In this document: positions 1-8,571 of the stretch, in pieces
Position numbering within the stretch: the first letter of the stretch is position 1
Layout of the letters: each line of letters begins with the position of its first letter
Program-made: the position numbers and the translations under genes
Source: RI-231 sp041394905
GTDB taxonomy: Bacteria; Acidobacteriota; Terriglobia; Bryobacterales; UBA6623
Reading direction: 5' to 3'
Assembly: GCA_041394905.1 (NCBI GenBank)
Contig: JAWKHJ010000021.1
Span: 60,240 to 124,239 of the forward strand
DNA length: 64,000 nucleotides
Notes under the pieces: generated by a model
The model's database searches: none
Told to the model about the DNA's origin: nothing
Seen by the model: the letters and a program-made list of their open reading frames with translations, nothing else

Positions 1-903
1 GGGATGCCAAGAAAGCGAGCGCAGGATCGACGGCCGGCCGTTGGGGTAGATCGCGTTTGGCAAAAAGATCACGCCTCGGCTGCCGTAGATGTGGACGCCA
101 AACCGATCCGGGTGCGTCTGGTCGTTCTGTTTCGAGGCGAAGTAGGCGTGAACGCCCCTGGCGAAAGCAAACTGCGCCGCGATCTCGCGTCCGGCGGTCG
201 GGCCCACAGGTTCGCGCGTCGGCGTGCGGCGTTTGCGGTCAAGCTCTTCTCCGTCGTGCGTAACGTGGGCGAAGACCCATTGAGGATCGCCGAGAAAGAT
301 GCGGAAGTCGTCGAGGATGTGCGACCCGAGCACCATCATGTCCTCGCCGCCTGCCCGGGAGTCCTCCTTTCCGCGGCCACGCACCTCCTGGATGACGCCG
401 ATCTGTCCGTCGCGCACCAGGCGAGCAACTTCGCGCACGAAAGGTGACATCCGCATCTGATGCGCGAGTTGGAATTTCACGCCGGCCTTTTGCACCGCTT
501 CGACCATGCGGTCGGCGTCTTCGAGGTTTTCGGCGAAAGCCTTTTCGCAATAGATGTGCGCGCCAGCCTGAGCGGCGGCCGAAACCATGGCGACACGCTG
601 GTCCATGTGGCGCGGACCGATGCTGACAATGTCCGGCTTCTCCTTCGCGAGCATCTCGCGGTAGTCGGAGTATGTACGCTGAGCGCCGGTGCGCTCCTTG
701 GCTGCGGCGAGAGCGGACGTGTCCGCCCCGGCATCGGCCACTGCGACGACCTCGACCTGGGGAAACGCCCGCCAAACGGTATCGAGCCCGTGGCCATAGT
801 TGCCGCGCCCGGTATGGCCGATGACGGCGGCGCGGTAGGTCTTGGCAGCGGAGGCCCGGGCCGCGAAGGCCAGACCGGCGGCGAGAAAGGAGCGTCGGCG
901 CAT
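1..903 (-). CDS. Gfo/Idh/MocA-family oxidoreductase, exported, 3' end outside window
   Basis: The frame is open from an ATG at 903 to the window edge (301 codons) with no stop. The N-terminus MRRRSFLAAGLAFAARASA is a twin-arginine-type signal peptide. It is followed by a Rossmann start (AAVIGHTGRGNYG), VEVVAVADAG, and an IYCEKAFAENLEDA segment matching the EKP region of the family; here the usual proline is alanine. The family binds NAD(P) and oxidises or reduces sugars and related polyols; the substrate cannot be told. Exported Gfo/Idh proteins are common in Solibacter-like Acidobacteria. The C-terminal part of the substrate domain lies outside the window. Family assignment is firm, substrate unknown. 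Confidence 0.85.
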   Translation of the reverse strand, partial: MRRRSFLAAGLAFAARASAAKTYRAAVIGHTGRGNYGHGLDTVWRAFPQVEVVAVADAGADTSALAAAKERTGAQRTYSDYREMLAKEKPDIVSIGPRHMDQRVAMVSAAAQAGAHIYCEKAFAENLEDADRMVEAVQKAGVKFQLAHQMRMSPFVREVARLVRDGQIGVIQEVRGRGKEDSRAGGEDMMVLGSHILDDFRIFLGDPQWVFAHVTHDGEELDRKRRTPTREPVGPTAGREIAAQFAFARGVHAYFASKQNDQTHPDRFGVHIYGSRGVIFLPNAIYPNGRPSILRSLSWHP

Positions 904-941
904 GACGGTTCGCTCGCGAGCGAGCGGCTATAGGATAGCGA

Positions 942-1730
942 TCAGGCCGACGCGGCGCGTGCGCGCGCAGTCCGCCGAGTCGCGACCACACCGTTGTTAT
1001 ACGTCTCTTCGACCGAGAAGCCACATTCGGCGACCACGCGATCGAAGTCGCTCTGCTGTCTGGCTGAGCCGTGGAACTCAACCGCCAGCGCATCCACGCG
1101 GTCCAGCCAATCTTGCCCGGAGTCGAACAAGCCCGCTTCCGCGCCCTCTACGTCAACCTTTACGAGGTCGACGCGCTCAAACCCAGATCGATCCAGGATC
1201 GTTTTCATGGTCATGCCCTGGACCACCTCGCCTCCACCGCCGCCATCGACGCAACGGACCGCGCCGAAGCTTCCTTCCAACTCGGGCGGCTCGATCTCGA
1301 TCACATCGTCTGTCTTCCACATCGCGCCCCGTTCGATCGTGCAACGCCCCTGCGCAACCAGCGGCGCCAGATTGCGTTCAAGCATTGCCACGTTGCCGGC
1401 CTCCGGCTCAACGACATAGCTGCGCAGCCCGGGCAGTGCGCGGGCCAGCGCAATTGTCGCTAGACCAATGTTCCCGCCAAGATCGATGAGTGTTTGGCAG
1501 CCAGGGATCACGGGAGGGATCATCCGGCGACGAAACATGTCGTCGAACATCCGGAAGTCACCACCGCCCAAAGTGCGCAGGTGAACCGGCCCCCAGCCGC
1601 GAAGCTGGACAACGAGCTCGCTTGAGGCGTGATTCGAGCTCTCGTGGAGAACGTAGCGCCGCAGCCGAACTACCGAAGGTAGATCCAGGGTGGGAATCCA
1701 TTCCCGAACGAATTGGTAAGTCCAACTCAT
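942..1730 (-). CDS. FkbM-family SAM-dependent methyltransferase
   Basis: The protein has a SAM-binding motif I (LIDLGGNIGLATIALARALP), then YVVEPEAGNVAMLERNL. Near the C-terminus is the FkbM signature VDLVKVDVEGAEAGLF, followed by a final strand in which the protein judges EFHG. FkbM enzymes O-methylate sugars or natural products; the acceptor here is unknown. The frame stays open upstream to 1952, but that would run into efp. The ATG at 1730 (MSWTYQFVREW) is the first in-frame ATG clear of efp, though no good ribosome binding site precedes it, so a start further upstream is possible. It is divergent from efp, with the 178-bp gap presumably holding both promoters. Confidence 0.8.
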   Translation of the reverse strand: MSWTYQFVREWIPTLDLPSVVRLRRYVLHESSNHASSELVVQLRGWGPVHLRTLGGGDFRMFDDMFRRRMIPPVIPGCQTLIDLGGNIGLATIALARALPGLRSYVVEPEAGNVAMLERNLAPLVAQGRCTIERGAMWKTDDVIEIEPPELEGSFGAVRCVDGGGGGEVVQGMTMKTILDRSGFERVDLVKVDVEGAEAGLFDSGQDWLDRVDALAVEFHGSARQQSDFDRVVAECGFSVEETYNNGVVATRRTARARAASA

Positions 1731-1908
1731 GCCGGTCGGGCGCGACAGCCAACCAGGCGAGTTCCATTTTAGGACACCCTGAAAGAAACCCCAAGCATAC
1801 GCATCGCGCGAGCTGATAAGCTGAAAAGAGCGCGCTCTGTAGCGCCCTTCCACACGACGACTTTTCACGTCGTCTCGCCTCCAACGCTCGAATCCGGAGT
1901 TTTTTACT

Positions 1909-2463
1909 GTGCAAGCGACCCAGCTACGCCCTGGCATGCTCATCAAGTTCAACGGGGAGCTCGTTTCGGTTCACCGCGTCGAGCATCGTACACCCGGCAA
2001 CCTGCGCGGCTTCGTGCGCGCTTGGCTGCGCAATCAGCGCACCGGTGCGATGGCCGACAACCGTTTCTCCTCGGAAGATCAGGTCGAACGCGTCACGCTC
2101 GACACCCAGGAGATGGAATATCTCTACGACGACGGCGACCAGTACCACTTCATGAACACGGAGACCTTCGAGCAGCTCGGGATCTCCAAGGAACAGCTCG
2201 GCGATCAGATCTACTATCTGTTGCCGAACACGAAGGTGATGGTGCAGTTCTACGAGGGTTCGCCGCTGAGCATCGACCTGCCCGCATCGATGGACCTCAA
2301 GGTCATCGAGACCGAGCCGGCCATCAAGGGCGCCACCGTGACCAACGTCAACAAGCCTGCGAAGCTCGAAACCGGTCTCGTGGTGCAGGTGCCTCCTTTC
2401 ATCAAGGAAGGCGAAGTGATCAAGGTCAACACCGACGACGGCAGCTATTCCGGACGCGCCTGA
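1909..2463 (+). CDS. efp: Elongation factor P
   Basis: This 184-residue protein matches EF-P along its whole length: an N-terminal KOW-like domain, the YLYDDGDQYHFMNTETFEQL middle domain, and the C-terminal OB domain with VQVPPFIKEGEVIKVNTDDG. EF-P enters the ribosomal E site and relieves stalling at polyproline. The start is a GTG at 1909, preceded by GGAG at 1896-1899. The loop that carries the modified Lys34 in E. coli (PGKGQAF) reads PGNLRGF here, so Asn31 occupies the modified position. No EpmA/EpmB/EarP-type modification gene is visible nearby. Identification is certain; how the factor is activated is not. Confidence 0.97.
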   Translation: MQATQLRPGMLIKFNGELVSVHRVEHRTPGNLRGFVRAWLRNQRTGAMADNRFSSEDQVERVTLDTQEMEYLYDDGDQYHFMNTETFEQLGISKEQLGDQIYYLLPNTKVMVQFYEGSPLSIDLPASMDLKVIETEPAIKGATVTNVNKPAKLETGLVVQVPPFIKEGEVIKVNTDDGSYSGRA

Positions 2464-2498
2464 GGCCTTGCGCATCGTTCCGCTATCATGTCGGGCGC

Positions 2499-3563
2499 AT
2501 GCGTAATCTTGTAGCCCTCACCCTACTCGCTTCCGTCTCCGCATGGGCGGCCTCCATCCAGACCATCGCCGGCACGGGCGTCTCCGGCGCCACCGGCGAC
2601 GGCGGCGCGGCTGTGCAGGCGCAGGTCGGCAATCCTTACGGACTGACGATCGGCCCTGACGGCGCTCTGTACATCTGCGAAATCGACACGCACCGCGTCC
2701 GCCGCATCGACCTCGAGACCGGCCTGATCTCGACCGTCGCCGGCTCAGGCGTAATGGGGAATTCCGGAGACGGCGGTCCGGCCACCGAGGCAGCCGTCAA
2801 TGAGCCCTACGAGGTTCGCTTCGACAAACACGGCAACTTGTTCTTCGTCGACATGAAGAACGCCAACGTGCGCCGCGTGGACGCGAAGACAGGGATCATC
2901 TCGACAGTCGCGGGCACGGGCGAGATCGGCTTCTCCGGCGATGGCGGCGCGGCGACCCTGGCGCTCTTCAAGCAGCCGCACTCGATCGCCTTCGATAAGC
3001 GCGGAGATCTCTACATCTGCGACATTGGCAACAATCGCATTCGCAAGATCGACATGCGCAGCGGGCTGATCTCGACCTTCGCCGGAACCGGCGAGAAAGC
3101 CGCAACCACAGACGGCTCACCAGTCGACGGCACTCCCCTAAACGGCCCCCGAGCGATGGCGTTCGCCAAAAACGGCGACATGTACCTCGCGCTGCGCGAG
3201 GGCAACCAAGTTTGGCGGCTGGACCACAAGACTCAAGTCTGGCGCCATGTGGCCGGAACAGGCGAGAAAGGCTACCAAAATGGCCCGGACGCCAAGAAAG
3301 CTACATTGTCTGGCCCCAAAGGCATCGAGGTCGGCCCGGACAAGGCCGTCTACATCGCCGACACCGAGAGCCACACGATCCGGCGGATCGACCTCGCGAC
3401 CGGAGCCATCTCGACCGTCGCCGGCGTGGGTGAACGCAAAGACGGCCCGGACGGCGACCCGCTCCAGTGTGGCCTAGCGCGCCCCCACGGCGTCTACGTG
3501 GACAGGACCGGCGTCGTCTATATCGGCGACAGCGAGAACCACCGCGTGCGCATCGTACGGTAG
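2499..3563 (+). CDS. Secreted NHL-repeat beta-propeller protein
   Basis: It begins with a signal peptide (MRNLVALTLLASVSAWAAS) from an ATG at 2499. About six NHL-type repeats follow, each with an IxTVAGTGxxGxxGDGG turn and a blade core such as DGALYICEIDTHRVRRID or GDLYICDIGNNRIRKID. These repeats form a beta-propeller used for binding or scaffolding. No catalytic residues can be assigned. The product is 354 residues, begins 35 bp after efp and ends 9 bp before the MgtC-like gene, so the three could be co-transcribed. The same repeat style is common in Acidobacteria and Planctomycetes; function is unknown. Confidence 0.85.
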   Translation: MRNLVALTLLASVSAWAASIQTIAGTGVSGATGDGGAAVQAQVGNPYGLTIGPDGALYICEIDTHRVRRIDLETGLISTVAGSGVMGNSGDGGPATEAAVNEPYEVRFDKHGNLFFVDMKNANVRRVDAKTGIISTVAGTGEIGFSGDGGAATLALFKQPHSIAFDKRGDLYICDIGNNRIRKIDMRSGLISTFAGTGEKAATTDGSPVDGTPLNGPRAMAFAKNGDMYLALREGNQVWRLDHKTQVWRHVAGTGEKGYQNGPDAKKATLSGPKGIEVGPDKAVYIADTESHTIRRIDLATGAISTVAGVGERKDGPDGDPLQCGLARPHGVYVDRTGVVYIGDSENHRVRIVR

Positions 3564-3572
3564 CGGTCCTGC

Positions 3573-4031
3573 ATGGATTACTTGAACCCCCTAAGCAGCG
3601 AATTCTGGGCCATGGTCGGCGCCGCCGTGGCCTGCGGCGCTGTCGTAGGGCTCGAACGCCAGATCGTGGGCAAGCCGGCCGGCGTGCGGACGAGCATCCT
3701 GGTCTGCCTGGGCGCCGCCATCTACATCCACTTGGGCGAGGCGGCCTCTCATGGGGGTGCGGACCACACGCGCGTCCTGGGCCAATTGGTCACGGGCGTC
3801 GGTTTTCTTGGGGCCGGCGTGATGTTCTCGCGCAAGGGCGTGGTGTCGGGCGTGACGACGGCAGCGGTGATTTGGCTTCTGGCGGGGATCGGCGCCGCCG
3901 TCGGCATGGGGCTTTATAAGGGAGCGTTTGCGCTGGCGATCACGACCGTTCTGGTGCTCGTCGGCATGGAGTTGCTCGAGTCCAGCCTGCAGTGGCTCAC
4001 GCGGGGCGTCCACCGCCGCCAGGAAGAGTAA
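3573..4031 (+). CDS. MgtC/SapB-family membrane protein
   Basis: The protein has 152 residues with four to five hydrophobic segments. It carries the family signature GLERQIVGKPAGVRTSILVCLG after the first helix and LVTGVGFLGAGVMF in the third. MgtC-like proteins sit in the inner membrane; in pathogens they inhibit the F-type ATPase and help adaptation to low magnesium, but the role of environmental homologs is unknown. The short length, with no C-terminal ACT-like domain, fits the SapB-type subgroup. The gene starts 9 bp after the NHL gene. Confidence 0.88.
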   Translation: MDYLNPLSSEFWAMVGAAVACGAVVGLERQIVGKPAGVRTSILVCLGAAIYIHLGEAASHGGADHTRVLGQLVTGVGFLGAGVMFSRKGVVSGVTTAAVIWLLAGIGAAVGMGLYKGAFALAITTVLVLVGMELLESSLQWLTRGVHRRQEE

Positions 4032-4075
4032 ATCCGAGTCCAGCTCAGCTACCGAGGCGCCACAATAGAGGGACC

Positions 4076-5507
4076 TTGAAGCTCGTTGCGCTCGTCCTGC
4101 TGCTGGCATCAACGCTAGCCGGCCAGGTTTGTCGATTGTCCGTCACTGGACTTAACCGCAACCGGCGGGTGTTCGGTCCGGTGAATACTGAGTGCGGCCC
4201 GTTGCACTCGGCTCCGTTCGGCAACTGGGGGGTCACGTCCAACTTCGGCCCCAGCCGCGACGGACACCAGTTCGACGGCTGGTGCCATGATTCTTCGGTC
4301 ACATATAACGACGGCAAGCCCCAAAACAAGTGCAATACCGCTTGGTACCAGTGGAATTCCTGCACGAGCCACACCAACTACAGCGCCCCGAACTGCACGC
4401 TCTACAACAGCGAGGAGTGCACCGTGCAGGAGTCGACAACCGGCGTCAACGTGCTCGCCGCCCAAACCGTGGAGCTACCTGTAAGCTGCCCGACCGACGT
4501 TGACGGCGACGGCATTGCCGACACCGGCGGATGCAGCGACCTACGGTCCTACGCACACGGCACGAACTTCATGACGATCTACGAGCTGGACCCCTTCACA
4601 GGGAACCAGTTGGTCCAGACTCTGATCTTCCCGGAAACGCCGGTTTCGCTTGATTGTTCCCCTGGTTCATGCCCTCCCACGGGGAGCCAGTGGGTCAAGC
4701 CGATCGCCTACGACGACCCGAAGGACCGCGCAGTTGTCGACGCGGAATTTGCCATGGCGATGAATGGCGGCGAATTCTTCGACATCTCGAACGCCTGCGG
4801 AAAACCGGTCAGCAAGGTGACGGCCGTATCGGCGGCCAGCTACCAGGCCGGCGAGGCCGCGCCGGACGCGCTGGTGTCGTTGTTCGGGGAAGATTTGGCC
4901 CCACGCTCACAGATCGCGATCTCGCTACCCCTGCCAACGATGCTGGCCGGAACGACGGTCGAGCTGTTTGACAGCCGCGGACAGCATTGGCCCGCGCCGC
5001 TGCTGTTCGTATCGGCAACGCAGATCAATTTGTTGATCCCGCCACAGGCGCAGCTCGGACCGGCCAGGCTACGGGTCAGCGGATCGGACGGGGCTGCCGC
5101 GGAGGCGCGACTGACGTTGACGAACGTTGCGCCGGCGCTGTTCACCGCGGACGCGAGCGGCCGCGGCCCGGCGGCCGCTTTAGCCGTTTACAGCGACGCA
5201 GGAGGCAAGCAGCGCATCGAGCTTACCTTCGAATGCGACACACAGGGCTGCCGCGACGTGGCGCTCGATCCGCCGGCCGCAATCACACTCTTTGGAGCAG
5301 GTTTCCGTGGACGTAGCGCCCTAGGCGCGGTTCGGGCGCACGTCGGCGGAGCGGACGCCGAGGTAACCTACGCCGGCGCTCCAAGGCGGCTTCGCAGGGC
5401 TGGACCAGCTCAACCTGACACCGCCGGCGGGCCTCCACGGCGCGGTCGACGTCCAGATCGAGGTTGACGGCAAGACGTCGAACCCGGTCACCTTGATGTT
5501 CCGCTAG
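4076..5507 (+). CDS. Secreted protein with C-terminal TIGR03437 domain (one frameshift)
   Basis: The likely start is a TTG at 4076 giving a signal peptide (MKLVALVLLLASTLAG); the GAGGGA just before it is unusually close. The N-terminal half (to about residue 240) is cysteine-rich, with a WCHDSSVTYNDGKPQNKC region and a DVDGDGIAD calcium-loop-like motif; I do not recognise it. The C-terminal half is the Solibacter-type TIGR03437 domain (VTAVSAASYQAGEAAPDALVSLFGEDLAP, LLFVSATQINLLIP). The frame is lost near 5380. Shifting by one base restores QGGFAGLDQLNLTPPAGLHG and the normal C-terminus to a TAG at 5505-5507. The shift looks like an extra C, from either sequencing or mutation. Function unknown. 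Confidence 0.75.
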
Positions 5508-5563
5508 AGGCGGCAGCCCCCTCAGAGGCGACCATCCCCTGGTAGAATGGTGCTTTCCCCGCC

Positions 5564-6649
5564 ATGAAGCTGAACATTCTTGTCTTGCCGGGCGACGGCA
5601 TCGGCCCGGAAGTCACGCGCGAAGCTGTGCGCGTGCTCGAACACGTTGCCAAGAAGCACAACCACGAGCTGAACCTGACCGAAGGTCTGCTCGGCGGCGT
5701 CGCCATTCACAAGACCGGAGGGCCGTTCCCGGACGAGACGCGCGACAAGGCGCTCGCAGCCGACGCCACCCTGCTCGGTGCGGTCGGACTGCCCGAATTC
5801 GACGAACTTCCGCCCTCGCAGCGACCTGAGAAGGGGCTTCTCGGCATCCGCAAGGCGCTCGACGTGTTTGCCAACCTGCGGCCCGTGGTCGCCTTCGATT
5901 CGCTGATCGACTCCTCGCCGCTCAAGAACGAGCGCGTGAAGGGCGCGAACCTGCTGATCGTGCGCGAGCTCACCGGCGGCCTCTACTTCGGCGACCCGCG
6001 CGGCGTCGAGATGCGCGACGGCGAAGAGACTGCGGTCAACTCGATGGTCTACAAACGCTCAGAGGTGGAGCGCGTGATGCACGTCGCCTTCAAGATGGCG
6101 CGGCTGCGGCGCAACAAGGTCACCTCGGTCGACAAGGCGAACGTGCTCGAAAACTCGCAGATGTGGCGCCGCATCGCCGGTGAAGTCGGCAAACACTATC
6201 CCGATGTCCAGCTCGAGCACGTGCTGGTCGACAACTGCGCAATGCAGCTCATTCTGCGCCCGACCGACTTTGACGTGGTGGTCACGGAGAACCTCTTTGG
6301 CGACATTTTGAGCGACGAGGCGTCCGTGCTCGCAGGCTCGATCGGCATGCTGCCCTCGGCCTCGCTCGGCGACCCGTTGCCCTCCGGCGCCATGCGCGGC
6401 CTCTACGAGCCGGTCCACGGCTCCGCGCCGGACATCGCCGGCCAAGGCAAGGCGAACCCGTTCGCTGCGATCGGCTCGGCGGCTGTGATGCTCAACTACA
6501 GCTTCGGCCTCAAGGAAGAAGCAGCGGAGATCGAAGCGGCCATGCAGACCGTCATGAACTCCGGTCAAGTCACCGCGGATCTTCGTCCGAAGGGCACGCC
6601 GGCCACAACTGAGCAGGTCGGCAAGGCCGTCTGCGACGCGATCGGCTAA
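5564..6649 (+). CDS. leuB: 3-isopropylmalate dehydrogenase
   Basis: This 361-residue protein oxidises and decarboxylates 3-isopropylmalate to 2-oxoisocaproate with NAD in leucine synthesis. It opens with LNILVLPGDGIGPEVTREAV and has the LeuB hallmark LLGIRKALDVFANLRPV, the catalytic YKRSEVERV and DKANVLENSQMW segments, the metal-binding FGDILSDEASVLAGSIGMLPSASLGD, and YEPVHGSAPDIAGQGKANP near the NAD site. The length is normal. No other leu gene is next to it. A strong hairpin begins 44 bp after the stop. Assignment is very secure. Confidence 0.97.
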   Translation: MKLNILVLPGDGIGPEVTREAVRVLEHVAKKHNHELNLTEGLLGGVAIHKTGGPFPDETRDKALAADATLLGAVGLPEFDELPPSQRPEKGLLGIRKALDVFANLRPVVAFDSLIDSSPLKNERVKGANLLIVRELTGGLYFGDPRGVEMRDGEETAVNSMVYKRSEVERVMHVAFKMARLRRNKVTSVDKANVLENSQMWRRIAGEVGKHYPDVQLEHVLVDNCAMQLILRPTDFDVVVTENLFGDILSDEASVLAGSIGMLPSASLGDPLPSGAMRGLYEPVHGSAPDIAGQGKANPFAAIGSAAVMLNYSFGLKEEAAEIEAAMQTVMNSGQVTADLRPKGTPATTEQVGKAVCDAIG

Positions 6650-6692
6650 AGCCGGAAGTTGCGTTCATTCCGAACGCCCCGGCCTTCTCTTT

Positions 6693-6722
6693 CATAGCCG
6701 CAGCCTTGCGGCTGCGGCTATG
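6693..6722. terminator. Perfect 13-bp hairpin between convergent leuB and DinB genes
   Basis: The arms 6693-6705 and 6710-6722 are perfectly complementary (CATAGCCGCAGCC and its reverse complement) with a TTGC loop. The right arm covers the stop codon of the convergent DinB-family gene. The position suggests a bidirectional terminator. There is no long T-run on the plus side, so it could instead be a dispersed palindromic repeat of the kind abundant in this group. Confidence 0.55.
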
Positions 6723-7267
6723 TTGCCAGCGGCAGCACAGCCGATGTGATGTGGGCTACGTGGTGCTTGCCGTGCCAGGCGTACATGCCGAGCGTCCGAT
6801 CCACAACCATCGGCTCACGATGCTCTGGGTGGCGGAAAACAATCCGCAGCTGCTCCGGCGTCAGGGTCCGCGCCAGCGCGGCCCAGCGCGCGTGTAACGC
6901 ATCCACCAGCGCAAGCGAGACCGCGATCGGTCCGGAGCGCGCGTCGGGCAGCTCCGCCCAGGCGGCTTCGTCATATTGCCGCACCGTGGGATCCTTTTCC
7001 GTCAACGCGATCCGCAACCGGCAATAGGCGTTCAGGTGACTGTCGGCCACGTGATGCACCACCTGGCGAACGGTCCAGCCGCCCTCGCGATAGGGTGTCG
7101 AGCTGCTCTTTGCTCAAGCCCTCGACGGCGGCGCGCAGCTCGCCCGGCAAGGCTGCGATCTCTTCCACCCAGCCGGCAACCTGCTCTGCGCTAGGGGTCG
7201 CAGGGGCGACGAAGCGTCCGATCGGGTACCGCAACGACTCCTGGGCTGGGTCCATGTACGGTATCAT
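6718..7267 (-). CDS. DinB/YfiT-family putative metal-dependent hydrolase or thiol transferase (one frameshift)
   Basis: The first part reads SLRYPIGRFVAPATPSAEQV ... LSKEQLDTL. After a frame change near 7090 it continues as REGGWTVRQVVHHVADSH, and then to the end with GMYAWHGKHHVAHI. This is the YfiT/BstA-type DinB four-helix bundle, whose three histidines bind a metal: one in VVHHVADSH and two in WHGKHHVAHI. Relatives transfer bacillithiol or similar thiols. The break falls in CGACACCCTATCGC, where two C's may be missing or one is extra. The ATG at 7267 is preceded by GAGGGA with good spacing. The gene is divergent from the TIM-barrel gene at 7298. Confidence 0.75.
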
Positions 7268-7297
7268 CACACACGTCCCTCGGAGGCGAACGAACCC

Positions 7298-8179
7298 ATG
7301 CAACGACGCGATTTCTTCAAAGCAATTCCGGCCGCCGCGGCGGCGATGTCGGCATCCGCCGCACCGCCCAAAACCGCTGGAGGGCGCTCGCCCCGGTTGC
7401 GCACGGCCATCTGCGCCTACTCTTTCCGTAACGCGCTCGGCGCGGGCACTTTGCGCTATGAGGACCTGGTCGACATGGCGGTAAAGAACGATGTCGACGG
7501 CCTAGACCTGACCGTTTACTGGTTCCCCAAGGAAGACCTCGACGGCTTCCTCTCCGGCCTGCGCCTGAAGGCCTACATGAACGCGGTCGAGATCCCCAGC
7601 ATCGCCATCCGCAGCGACCTATGCAAGAAGAGCGAGCGCGACCAGGACCAGGAATCAGCCTGGCTGATGCACTGGGTGGACGTGGCCGACCGGCTCGGCG
7701 CGAGCTTCATCCGGGTTTTCGGCGGAACCGTGCCCAAGGGCGCGACGGAGGACGAAGCCGCCGGATGGGTCGCCGAGATTCTGAAGCGCACCGCGGACTA
7801 CGCCGGCTCAAAGGGCGTCATCTTGGGCCTGGAAAACCACGGCGGCATCACCATGCAGGCCGACCGCATCCACAGCATCCTCGACAAGGTCAATCACCCT
7901 TACGTGCGGATGAACCTCGACACGGGCAACTTCAACACCCGCCCTTACGAGCAGATCCAGCAGAGCGTGCCTTACGCGGCGAACTCGCAGTTCAAGGTGC
8001 ACATCACCAACGACGGCAAGCAAGAGGACAGCGACTGGAACCGCATCGTCAAGATGCTTGCCGACGGCGGATATCGTGGCTACATGGCGCTCGAGTACGA
8101 AGCGAAGGAAGACCCCTTCGTGGCCGTACCACGCTACCTAAGCACGCTCAACGAGCTCAAGAAGAAGTACAACGCGTAA
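7298..8179 (+). CDS. Tat-exported sugar phosphate isomerase/epimerase-like TIM barrel
   Basis: MQRRDFFKAIPAAAAAMSASA is a twin-arginine signal peptide. The mature protein is a xylose-isomerase-like TIM barrel: RTAICAYSFR (strand 1), VDGLDLTVYWFP, SFIRVFGGTVP, GVILGLENHGG (Glu ligand strand), YVRMNLDTGNF (Asp/His region), KVHITNDGKQ and GYMALEYEAKEDP with the final conserved glutamate. Such enzymes act on keto/aldo sugars using a divalent metal; exported versions in Acidobacteria and Planctomycetes lack known substrates. The start has GGAGG 13 bp upstream. It is one of three related TIM barrels in the window (also 42263-43096 and 61088-61921). Confidence 0.87.
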   Translation: MQRRDFFKAIPAAAAAMSASAAPPKTAGGRSPRLRTAICAYSFRNALGAGTLRYEDLVDMAVKNDVDGLDLTVYWFPKEDLDGFLSGLRLKAYMNAVEIPSIAIRSDLCKKSERDQDQESAWLMHWVDVADRLGASFIRVFGGTVPKGATEDEAAGWVAEILKRTADYAGSKGVILGLENHGGITMQADRIHSILDKVNHPYVRMNLDTGNFNTRPYEQIQQSVPYAANSQFKVHITNDGKQEDSDWNRIVKMLADGGYRGYMALEYEAKEDPFVAVPRYLSTLNELKKKYNA

Positions 8180-8202
8180 GCCCGTTGCCGGTGGCCCGTT
8201 CT

Positions 8203-8571
8203 TCAGCGGACGTGATGGCCGGCGGCGGTTAGGGCTTCGAGGGCGCGGGCGAGGTCGGCGCCGCGGACCAGGATGTAATCAGTCTCGAAGGTGGAGACGG
8301 CGAAGAGGCTGATCTTCGCCTCCGCCAACGCGCCGGAGAGGCCAGCCAGCACCCCGGTCAGGCTGAAATCGAGCGGGCCTTCGACTTTGAGGATGCGGAA
8401 GTCTTTTTCTTGTGGGACGCCGTCCGGAACGGGGTCTTGCGGGCAGACGACGGAGAGCTCTTCGGCGGTGCGGGTGATCGAAACGAAACCACCCGCGGCC
8501 CAATCCGGCGCCTGGGCGTCGGCCGCGAGACGGCAGACGGCGTAGTGGCCTTCCATCGCCGTCAAGTTCAT
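8203..8571 (-). CDS. ACT-domain protein (CASTOR/POLLUX-like)
   Basis: The 122-residue protein has EGHYAVCRLAADAQAPDWA, a FVSITRTAEELSVVCPQ strand typical of the tandem-ACT CASTOR-related family, then LTGVLAGLSGALAEAKISLFAVSTFETDYILVR and an ALEALTAAGH tail. The family is thought to sense amino acids; no enzymatic activity is expected. Its start codon overlaps the stop of the upstream M20 peptidase by 4 bp (ATGA), so it is the last gene of a three-gene operon. A link to amino acids released by that peptidase is a guess. Confidence 0.85.
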   Translation of the reverse strand: MNLTAMEGHYAVCRLAADAQAPDWAAGGFVSITRTAEELSVVCPQDPVPDGVPQEKDFRILKVEGPLDFSLTGVLAGLSGALAEAKISLFAVSTFETDYILVRGADLARALEALTAAGHHVR

